Positions 50,900 to 60,659 of a DNA stretch of 64,000 nt are shown here, one piece after another. The position numbers and the translations under genes were made by a program. Source of the DNA: Gnetum montanum (Eukaryota; Streptophyta; Gnetopsida; Gnetales; Gnetaceae); assembly GCA_015680685.1 (NCBI GenBank), contig MNCI01000640.1, positions 85,524 to 149,523 on the forward strand, in the 5' to 3' direction. The notes under the pieces were generated by a model, which saw nothing but the letters and a program-made list of their open reading frames with translations, made no database searches and was not told the origin of the DNA. Within the stretch, counting starts at the first letter, position 1. Every line of letters starts with the position of its first letter.

Positions 50900-51325
50900 C
50901 TTGGCCAACAAGTTGGATCCTCAATCTCAATTAGCATCTAGGCCAAATGCTATAATATCCCATAGTAATTGCAAAGAAGTTTATATTTGAGGTGGGATAA
51001 GTTGACATCCTATAACGATGAGAAAAAGGATTAAAAAATCTTAGAATTCTTCTTTGAAGTATATTTTATACTTGTTGCTATAAGTAGTTGCTACTTCTAA
51101 AGATAAAAATAGATGAAAAAGAATGGGAAAAATTGGCCAACAAGTTGGAGCCTCAATTTGGATAATGTCTACCTTGAATGCTATAACATCCCATAGTAAT
51201 TACAAGAAAGTTTATGTTTGAGGTGGGATAAGTTGACATCTTGTAAGTGTGAGGAATAGGATTCAAAAATTTTAGAAATCTTATTTAAAGTATATTTTAT
51301 ACTTGTCACTATAAGTTGTTACAAA
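50900..51325. repeat. Two direct copies of a ~200-bp block
   Basis: Begins TTGGCCAACAAGTTGGA in both copies (about 50,900 and 51,133), with GAGGTGGGATAAGTTGACAT and GTATATTTTATACTTGT shared further on; spacing about 233 bases. Origin unknown. Confidence 0.75.
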
Positions 51326-52908
51326 TAGAATTTTGAAAAAGTATCAATTTTAGTAAAATATTACTAATGCATTTTTCAATTTTAACCATGTCACTATGTG
51401 CTACTAATTTGGCTATGACTAATGAAGAATAATAAATCTACAAAATTATATATTAATTAGTGAATATTCATTATAATAATCAAAACCATATTCCATTAAC
51501 CTTTCACTTTAAACATAAAAAACATGCATGATAAAACTATTTGTAATAAAAAAATATTTAAAAATGCAATAAAGTAAAGCTCATCATAACCTCCAACTAG
51601 CATGGGGATAGTTCTTGGTTGTTCATGTGAGGAATTACATTCTTTATAACATAAGTAATAGTTCTTAATTAAATTGAAAGTGACAAAAACTACAATATCA
51701 AATTTTTATCTATACATGGTTTAGATAAGCCATTCAAATTTTCATGATTTAGAATTCATTTGTCAAACAAATATTTTAAATTTATATTATCATAAACCAT
51801 TCAAATTAGTCTATTGATAAAAAAATTTAATTATCAAAAGAACATAGAAATGTATGCATCAAAATTTTAAGAATTTCAATTACATTGATGCTTCAAAAAT
51901 AATAGTCATAATCCTATTCAAAAAATAGAAGAAAGTATCCACTTTAGTAGGTGGACATAAAATGGTTCTTATATTATGCATTAGTAATGTTGTTGACTAA
52001 AAAGGGGATTATGGATTATCATAACTACATTTTAACATAGCTTAAAAGCTTAAATATCAAATATGATTAAGGATTTCTAAATTTCTCAATAGCTAGGATG
52101 CTTCTTTACTCCAAAATTATTCTCAATTTGCTTACATATTAATCCTCTACTAAGGAATTAGTTACAAAATCCTTTAGTTTGTGAGTATCTTCTTGTAATA
52201 TTTTTAATCAATTTTTCAAGTTATCAAACTTGGAAAAAGAATTCTAACAAAACTTGTTTTTATCTATACAATATTGCTCTTGGAATCTAGTTAGCAAGCT
52301 AACTATCTATTGTAAAACTTGGAGTTGCATAAAGGATCTACAAGAAGTTGATCTCGAGTCATCTCAGGTGACATATAAAGATGAAATTGGAAGAGGGTGG
52401 ATGACTAAAGGTATAATAGCTAGGTGAGTGGGGTTTCTAATAAAATCCCTTGGAATTATTAAAGTCTATGCCTAATCATTAATAGATACCTTATTGTACC
52501 TTAGTAGAGCACAAATTGAATAAGGGAAATATAACCTTATTTTTCAAGAGGTGTGAGATCTAGAATAATAATAATATAAAAAAATTCAAAGGACATCATA
52601 ATTATATAAAAATAATTACATACCAAATATTCCAAATAGATTAGAGAATAAATAGTTAAAGACACTTTGAAATGCAAAGAAAGAAAGTAGGTAAAGTAGG
52701 CTTATCACCAAGAATGACTTCATTGATGCTTAGTTAAAAGCTTTTATGAATTCTAGATGTCCATTTCCAAGTATGTTGAGTAATAGACAGTTAAAAAAAA
52801 ACATAAGAAAATGAATCTTCACTGCCATAAAGAGAACATTGAGGAGACTTAATTCTCATATGTTCAAGACAAGTGTTGGTAGGAAGATCTTATGAATTAG
52901 ATATCACT
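51326..52908. other. AT-rich stretch, nothing recognised
   Basis: No open frame of note, no element ends and no internal duplication visible by eye. Confidence 0.4.
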
Positions 52909-53352
52909 AGCTTACATATATATATATATATATATTGGCCGAGATGATTTTTTTAAAAAAATGATGTTAACCAAGCCTGACTACTGGACGAGGTAACAAG
53001 ATAACTAAAAATGTAATTAGTCATCCCTCCTCTATTTCTCTACCACTTACCCAATTTAGTTTTACCCTCTCGGTCAAGTTTGCTCTTTCTTTGTTTGTTC
53101 ATGGCATTTTTGAGAAATAAATCTCTTGTAAAAATAATGCTTAAAAATGACATGAACAAAAAAAGAAAGAGCAAACTTGACCAAGAGGGTAAAACTAAAT
53201 TGGATAAGTGGTAGAGAAATAGAGGAGGGATGAGTGATTTCATTTGTAGTTATCTTGTTACCTCATCTAGTAATTGAGCTTGGTTAACATCATTTTTTTT
53301 AAATCATCTCGACCAATTTATAGATATATATATATATATATATATCTAAGCT
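52909..53352. mobile_element. Foldback/MITE-like hairpin element, about 444 bp
   Basis: Two arms of about 200 bases are near-mirror inverted copies (for example GAGGTAACAAGATAACTA at 52,990 against its reverse complement near 53,255), separated by a loop of roughly 30 bases around 53,113-53,143. The ends read TAGCTTACATATAT and its inverse ATATCTAAGCTA, allowing a TA target duplication as in Tc1/mariner-type MITEs. Both ends carry a (TA)n run. No protein is encoded; open frames in it are shadows of the arms. The family is not identified. Confidence 0.8.
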
Positions 53353-53420
53353 ATTGGAGTGGTTTCGAGGGCTATGAGTATAATTTAATTATTTTTTTAT
53401 TTTTAAGTTATCATCANTAT

Positions 53421-53700
53421 ATGTTGATGAAGGAATACATTGCACAATTATTGCAACAAACATTACATAGTTGTATAATAGGATTAAGCAAAAGGAAAAA
53501 TACAATGATAAGTGTGAACTTAATATGTCTAATCCTCTAATTGAGCAAAATGAACTTCCTGTGCAATTCTACTTTGGAGATGTTTAGCATCTTAAAATCT
53601 TTTTGTATCTTTGCACATAGAAAGGAGGATGAATCTTTAAAGAATATCTTGACTCCAAATAATGCAACAAACATTAGACCCGTAAGTTCTCTTATGTAGT
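53421..53700 (-). repeat. Duplicate of the 3' part of the PIF1-like helicase
   Basis: A direct copy of 53,829-54,110 about 408 bases upstream. Encodes a decayed version of the same tail (LTGLMFVALFGVK, MLNISKVELH). A related AGTNGTTTCGNGGGCTATGA block precedes each (53,359 and 53,699), so the duplication unit is larger than the coding part. Confidence 0.8.
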
Positions 53701-53828
53701 AGTTTCGCGGGCTATGAATAGAATTTAATTTTTTTATTTTATTTTTTAAGTTATCATCACTATTTACATTCCAAATAATATATACTTGCAAACATAAATT
53801 GGTTAAAATAAAATTTTATATATTTCGT

Positions 53829-54440
53829 ATATGTTGATGGAGGAATACATTGCACAATTATTGCAACAAACATTACAGAGCTGTATAATAGGATTGAGCA
53901 AAAGGAAAAATACTATAATAAGTGTGAACTCAATATGCCTAATTCTCCAACTGAGAAAAACAAACTTCTTGTGCAATTCTATTTTGTAGATGTTTAGCAT
54001 CTGAAATATTTCTGTATCTTTGCACATAAAAAGGAGGATGAATCTTTAAAGAATCAATGGTCTTGACTCCAGATAATGCAACAAATGTTAGATCCATAAC
54101 TTCTCTTGAACCAATATGAATAGTAGCCTTATCTAGTGTCATTCCTTGAGATTTATGAATAGTCATGGCCCATGCCAACCGTAATGGTGACCAACGAGAT
54201 GCTCCTTGGACAACAGGTACAATTTGCACATGATGAGGATTACCATTATCAAAGGCACATCCGATGTAGGAGTTAAAATCAACAATAACATATAATGGTA
54301 ATGCAGGTGGCTATTTATCCTAAGGATACAAAATACTATGAATCATGCCAAGTGCACCATTCACCGATCTTGCTTCAGGCCAAAGGTTAACTATAAGAAT
54401 TACCCTTGCACCTTCACATATAAGCAGAGATTGCATTACT
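53829..54440 (-). pseudogene. PIF1-like helicase, C-terminal fragment (Helitron or stand-alone type)
   Basis: PIF1 helicases unwind DNA and are also the helicase domain of Helitron transposases. The minus strand reads ARVILIVNLWPEARSVNGAL (54,400), LPLYVIVDFNSYIGCAF (54,300), then RWSPLRLAWAMTIHKSQGMT and TFVALSGVKTIDSLKI (54,190-54,060), matching the last helicase motifs. TIHKSQG is intact, but the usual ALSRV reads ALSGV, so the motif VI arginine is missing. A stop interrupts the segment after the VNG motif. The Walker A region and any Rep domain are absent. Whether it came from a Helitron cannot be told without element ends. Confidence 0.82.
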
Positions 54441-54831
54441 TGTTGCAATAGATAGTTGTTACACTACTTATTGCAGTAGATGGTTGTTGTTGCTGATCTT
54501 GAAGAAAGTGTTCTTCACCTTCTCTATTGAGACTAATAGCAGTAGAATCCATGTTTCTAAAAATGCATAAATTCCAATATTGCACCTCTTAATCTTGTAA
54601 CAGGATGCCTAAGTTCAATATCTTTAAATACTGCATCACACCATAACCATCATCACCTTAACGGTTGCCATGATCGTAACCATCACTGTAACCATAATCG
54701 TCATCTTTTATAATAATAATAAATATTCATTATTACTATAATTGTAACCATCACCATTTATAATAATAATAAATATTAAATATTATCCACCATTTATAAC
54801 AATAAATATTCATTATTACCCACGTCGGGCC
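54441..54831. other. Decayed upstream helicase sequence and simple repeats
   Basis: Traces of further helicase frame may reach about 54,600 but are too broken to call. At 54,640-54,820 CATNACCNT and ATAATAATAAATATTNA words repeat as low-complexity DNA. Confidence 0.45.
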
Positions 54832-55090
54832 CTACATGTGAGGGAATATGAAAAGATGAATGGGGAGCCCAAGGGTCGAGGGGCATCAATTGAATAGAGA
54901 TTCGGCTCCCCTATAGTGAGTCTTTGGCTTTCTTGCATGTGGTGCATGCATGTGAGGGAACACAAAGAGACAAATGGGAAGCTCATAGAGTAGGGGGCAT
55001 TAATCGAGTAGAGATTCAACTGCCCTGCATTGATTCTTTAGCTCCCATGCATGTGGCGCATGCGGGTGAGGGAATAAAAAGAGATCAAAC
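54832..55090. repeat. Tandem repeat, unit about 113 bp, two full copies and part of a third
   Basis: CATGTGAGGGAA-type starts at about 54,835, 54,949 and 55,062, with AAAGAGANNAATGGGAAGC and GAGTAGAGATTC at matching offsets. A further piece (CCCCTNNAGTGAGTCTTTGGCT) recurs at 55,655 after 560 bases of AT-rich DNA, so that stretch may be an insertion into the array. Confidence 0.75.
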
Positions 55091-57690
55091 TAAATTGGCA
55101 CTACAACATATATCTGTAATGCATATTCGTTCGTGGAGATATAAAAAATCACGTTACAAATGCATAAATAATGTTATCATTATATCACAGGCTTTTGTAT
55201 ATTGACATTATTGTTACAATGGACAAGATATGAATGATGCTAACATCTCATTCATAATTGTTATATTATAATTATTGTGGAATCCAATAAATGTTATGAG
55301 ATCATTATAATTAGAGCAATAATCCATAATTATAACCTGAGATGTTATGTATTATAAGATTCATTTGAATGGTAAACATTTCATAATAAATAAAGCCAAG
55401 ATATGATGAAATATTACTCATAATCCATAATTTTAGAGATATTATTTATTCATTCATAATGCTAACCCATAATGATTATATCTCGGTTAGCATTATCCAT
55501 AAGATATATATACTGAAATGATTATAAATAACCAACTTTATTTATGATAAAATGCTTATAATCATTATATATAATCATTTATGTTTATGATTATAAATAT
55601 ATCATTATATATAATCGAGATTATGAATAACCATGATAAATATAATCATTGGATCCCCTGAAGTGAGTCTTTGGCTAGGGAATATTTATAAATAATTGGT
55701 TATTTATGATTATGGCAAGACATGTGCATCGACAAAGAGCTTGTCATCGTTTTCCTTGGCATTAGCTAGGTTTATCACAGCATGATCTTGCCGGAGATCT
55801 TCCTAGGGTCTAGGCTGCCAGAGGTGCAGAAGTTCTCGTTTTTAAAATTTACCAAGTTAACAACCATATCATCCATTAGATTCCATCAATCAAAGAATAT
55901 GTACATAAAGAAAAGGCCTCACTACATGTGAGAAGATAAGAAGAAATTATCAAATTTGAACTCTTTAAGTCGTCCCAATAAGCAAGAAAAATTGTTAAAA
56001 TTATAACTGAAGTCAGGTCGACATCTCAAATTGGCTATTAATTTTCATGTGCTAGAAAAAATGCTAATGCTTTTGCATTTTATTAAAATGCATATTGCAA
56101 ACAAAAAAGCAATCACAATCGTAACAACTAAATGCATCTACTCCATGGTAACTGCTGAATTTCAAAGCACAGCCATAGAAATGATAAAACCTACACAAAA
56201 TATACAATGAGATAAAGAGAAAATGAACTTACAAATGTTCCTTTACATTGAAAAAGGATGTAGCAAAAGAAGATTACTCAAGATAGTAGCAGAAAATTAC
56301 AATTTGATAATTCCTTGCCACTCCAGAAAGCATTGAAAAAAGAACAGAACCAAACTTTGGAATTTTTTTGAATTGGGAATGCAAATGTATAGAAAGGCAT
56401 GTTAAGTACTGATGACAAAAGAGCTCAGCTTGAAGTGAAACTATGAAAATTGTACAAAATCATCAAAATGTAATGTTCTACACATTACAATTCACTATAA
56501 AAAATTAACAAAAACAAACATAAAAAGACTGGTAGAAAGTTTGTTTCTAGAAAGAGATTCCAATAACCAAAGGCTATTATTGACACAGAAACTTTAGAAG
56601 ACCCTTCCCCTCAAGTTGTAGCTTCAACTGTAGCCATTATCGTCTTTCCTCGAATGCCTCTAGCTCTACCCCTCATCCTGCCCCTACTTGTAAAATTTTA
56701 TGCTTAAAACATACATTCAAACAAAGCTACTCAAGAAACATATTGGCCTAATTCATATATAAATTTTATCCAAAAAATAGAAACCTAAATGAAGGGATCT
56801 TTTAGCTATTATAACAAAAATTGTATTATGATTGTCGATGATGTGTGCATGTCATGGCCCTCGGTGTTAAGTAAGGATGCAGCAAGGGTCGACTGACCTA
56901 CTACATTATTACTGCCTTAGTTGAAGAAGCGCATGTCGATGAGCTTGTTATTGCAGCTGAAGCATGGGCCACTATTGTAGGTGCCTTTCCAGTGCTCTGG
57001 TAGAGCTCCGAAGCTGGCATCATTGAAGCTAGTTCAGTTGGGCCAGGTGGCCTACAGCAACAGTTGCAGATAGAGATGGAGACAAAATGGAATGGAATTC
57101 TCATTCCCATTCCTATTCCCATTCTGCATTTGGTTGCGTTTGGCCTTTTTATGTGTGTAGCGAGAATACGAAAAGGTATGGCTCTTTGGTTCATGTTTTT
57201 TCCCATTTCATGGGATCTTATGTGACACGTGACATGGAGGGCAACAAATGCACTCCCCCCTCCCCCCCATCCTATGAGACGAGTTGGCCTCTTGGCCAAA
57301 ATAAAAAAATATGAATTTTTTGAAAGGTAAGAGTTTTTCTCATCCAATAGTGCAAAGAAAATTTCATTTTCCAATATTTATTAAACTTATTGTGCATAAA
57401 ATCATACTTTGTGCATAAAAAAAGATCTTCCCTCCTTCCAAGAAATTTCCAAAAAAGCCCTAATGTAAACCATTATTAACTTTAAATAAATTCTGAATAT
57501 TAAAAATTAGTTTTCTAAAATTATTTTTTCTCTTTCTATCAAAACCATAGAAGCTAGAAGCTTCATTCTATGTAATCCTTCTATCATTCATACGAGGACA
57601 AGAAATTGCAGTGATACCAAATTTGTACATAATGCAAATAAATTACTGGCTCAAGGTTCTTCATTGAAAGAAACCATTATAGGATAATTT
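55091..57690. other. AT-rich DNA with unassigned GC-richer islands
   Basis: 55,100-55,690 is full of ATTATATATAATCAT-like short inverted words. GC-richer islands at 55,725-55,830, 56,590-56,700 and 56,880-57,060 have coding-like composition: the minus strand at 56,690-56,610 could read GRMRGRARGIRGKTIMATVE after an AG acceptor-like site, and the plus strand at 56,915-57,065 reads ALVEEAHVDELVIAAEAWAT with one stop. I cannot link them to a known gene. A C-rich tract lies at 57,255-57,270. Confidence 0.35.
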
Positions 57691-57699
57691 GCTTAAGAA

Positions 57700-59640
57700 T
57701 ATCTTTTGAAACTATAATATGATTATAATTCCAATACTTAGTAAGCTTTTACCATGTCTTTCAAATTTGTCTAAGAACTAGAGAACTATGAATAGAAATG
57801 ATCTGAGGAAAAAGAAGATAATAAAGAAATTTATTAGAAGACCAACTCTTATCATTTGTAGGTTTTTCTTGCATAATTTTATTTCTTAAAAGAAGCATTT
57901 GAACTTCATCTCCATTAATGCACTTTACAATCCATTTTGTGCTAGATAAATACCTTGACTGAAAAAAGTGATAAGGCTAAGTCTTTTATCTTTCTTAATA
58001 CTAGTGTAAATATTCCAAGAAACTTTAGAAAAACATTTTCTATTTTTCTTATTAGACCAATGAAATGAACAAATAATAGGATCAATTCAATTATAAGTTT
58101 TAGAAGGATTCAAATAATTCGAGTAATCAACATAAGTTGATTGAAGCATCTGTTAAATAACTAAAACTTTGCTAGTAAAGATGAGCTTTTTTTTATTTCT
58201 ATTTATCAAGCTCTTTCTAAGTTTATCAAGCACATAATTCCATAAAATAGTAAAATTAAGCATAAAAGAATAAGGTATTCCAAAAATTTTCAAGTGAGAC
58301 TCTTTTTTCAAGATTTTTCAAGGCTTAAGAGTAATCCACTTATCAATATTTCTATTACAATAAACAACAATTTTTTATCAATTGATACAAGAGTCAAATA
58401 ACATATGGTAATCCTTCACTCTAGCTAATAGAGTATTAATATATGGTAAGGAATTATTAGTCATAAAAAAACAGAATTATCTTCAAAGTTTATGTTAAGA
58501 AATTATGTATCTTAATCATCAATTTAAATTTTTTTAATGAAATTTCTTTGTAGATCATAATTATAGATTATGTGAAAGAAATTCTATAATAATAATAAAA
58601 AGATAGAGAACTAGAGGACAACTTTAACAAACTAACCACTGTAGATAAAAAGAGAAACTTAATCCAAAATTTATAGCAACTTGAGCATTAACATTAGTGA
58701 GAAAGGTATGGACAAAATGAATAAGATAATTAGCAAATCCTAGTTAATAGAAATAAGAAATAATGAAATTTTATTCAGCCCTATCATAAGCTTTAGCATA
58801 ATCTAACTTAATAACAGTAATTTTCTAGTTAGTATTAGAAGCTCATTACATTTTCTCCCAAGCTATAATAACATTATTTAAGATATGTCTACCTTTAACA
58901 AAATATGTCTGGTTAAGTTTGATGATATCTTCTATAATCTTCTGAATCTGACAAGTCATACATTTAGCTAAAATTTTATAAGTGTTGTTAAGAAGAGTAA
59001 TACGCCTCCAATTATCAATATGTTGAAGATATCCATTGTTAGAAAGAATATGAATCTCTTTATTAATATTTTTACCAAGAGAAAGTTTTTTAATAGCTTG
59101 TTAGGAAACATGAAAGAGATCATCTCTAGTGATATCTTAATGATTTTTATAAAATGAAATTGAAAAGCCATCAAATCTTGGAGCTTTACCATATACTAAA
59201 CTAAAAGATGCTACTTTGATTTCTTCAGTTGTAATTTTGCTTTAAGAATACTTCAATGTGCTTCTATTATAAGATGGAAAATATGTGTACTAGAGACCTC
59301 AAATGATTACTTACTATTATCTTCATAAGAAAAAATAGAAAAAAATGATTTGCTAAAAAAATATTAATAGTCGTAGGACCTGTAATGATGGAATCATTTA
59401 TATAAAGCTATTCCATTTTAGATACTTAAATCTTTTCTTTTAGAAATTTTAGAAATTCCTTGCAAGCTTCATCTTCAATTTTCAGCCAACCCAAATCTCT
59501 TTAATTTTTTTTCTAAAGAGTAAATCTCTTTAGATATTGAAAGTTTACTCACACCTTTAGATTTAAAATGATTATTAAAAGACTAAAAATTTCTTGGAAA
59601 AGAAGATTTCATTTGTGCTTTGTAAAAATTACTATTATTT
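57700..59640 (-). pseudogene. LINE (L1-type) reverse transcriptase, decayed ORF2
   Basis: Non-LTR retrotransposon RT, read in several frames on the minus strand: FDGFSISFYKNH (59,170), ITRDDLFHVS, LQHIDNWRRITLLNNTYKIL (about 59,020), FVKGRHILNNVIIAWEKM (58,880), IKLDYAKAYDRAE (58,800), and near the end SFHWSNKKNRKCFSKVSWNI (58,060), which is the typical C-terminal block of plant L1 RTs. The catalytic FADD position reads FFMTNN at about 58,451-58,471, so the active site is lost. No endonuclease domain is visible. Confidence 0.82.
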
Positions 59641-59760
59641 ACATTTTCTAACACTTGTTCTTTCTTTTCCTTGTAAAAAACTTGTTTATTAAGAATAGGA
59701 CAAATTCCAATAACATGACCTTCACCATGATAATAACTACAACATCTTCATAAATCATAG
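59640..59760 (-). pseudogene. LINE ORF1-like fragment with CCHC knuckle
   Basis: Minus strand CCSYYHGEGHVIGICP resembles a CCHC knuckle with the second Cys as Tyr, as found in plant LINE ORF1 proteins just upstream of ORF2. The sequence continues rightward to 59,862, where the E9 LTR begins. Confidence 0.55.
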
Positions 59761-59862
59761 TATGTAATTTTCTAGGAAAAATATTGATTATTAACATATA
59801 TGGTACACATCATCTAGTAATTTTTTTTACTCTATCTTTAGACTTGTGCCAATGTTTCCAAC

Positions 59863-60497
59863 TGATGAGTGACGAGGTACCCCTACACTCAACCATATGA
59901 ATATGAGCGTTACATGCACGATCCGATCAAACTCTGCAGACAAACTAGTTGTGGCATCTAGATAGTTAGCCTTAGGTCGCAATTCGTTGTCTTCCCACTT
60001 GGACTAGCATTAACTTTGTCACATAAGGTTTAGTCTAGAGCGAGGTGTATGATGTGTTCTATGCTAATGCTACTCCTAAAGGAAATGGAAGATAATATTA
60101 ACTAAGCTAAGAGAGAAGGGTGAGAGAGAATCTAAGCTAGCCTAAGTGCAATGAACATCCATTCCTTGATTATCCGTACACATCTTGGACTTCGTGCACG
60201 ACTACCACTGGGATTACCAAGCACAGATCCTAGGTACGTTACTGGGTTACCAAGTAGTCACACTTAAATGCTCGTAATCAAGTCATACTCATTCCGTGTT
60301 TAATAGGAGTTTAAGGGTGAGAGAGATTAATTAGGAAATCAGTAAATAACTAGAAACTAGAAACTGATTCTTTGACTCATCTGTCTACCTCTTATTTATA
60401 GATGAGGAGACAGGTTGTGATATCGCATATGCGATATCGTGGTTGGGTTGCGATATTGCGGATGCGATATCGCGGTCGCCCAAAATGCGACTAATCA
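59863..60497 (-). repeat. 3' LTR of E9 (635 bp)
   Basis: Starts TGATGAGTGA; the right end is degenerate (CTAATCA). TATA box TTATTTATAG at 60,392-60,401. U3 has a perfect 20-bp palindrome, GATATCGCATATGCGATATC (60,419-60,438), and a perfect 10-bp one, GCGATATCGC (60,464-60,473). The polypurine tract AGTTGTGAGGGTA (minus strand) is adjacent. Shorter than other copies, mostly in the R-U5 part. Confidence 0.88.
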
Positions 60498-60659
60498 TAC
60501 CCTCACAACTGAATGAAAACTCATCCTTGAGTTATAGTGATTACACAGTGGATAGGTATGGGATTATTGGATGGTGGAAATGGGTTTATGTTGCAGTGTG
60601 GAATGAAAACAAAACAAAGACACAACACAAAGACGGTGCTACAACTACAAAATTTGTGG

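Noticed and set aside
53040-53243. Open frame inside the hairpin element
   Set aside because: It spans both arms and loop; no coding character.
56901-57374. 157-codon minus-strand open frame
   Set aside because: Crosses low-complexity C-rich and ATTCC-type repeats, has no domain pattern, and competes with a coding-like plus-strand frame.
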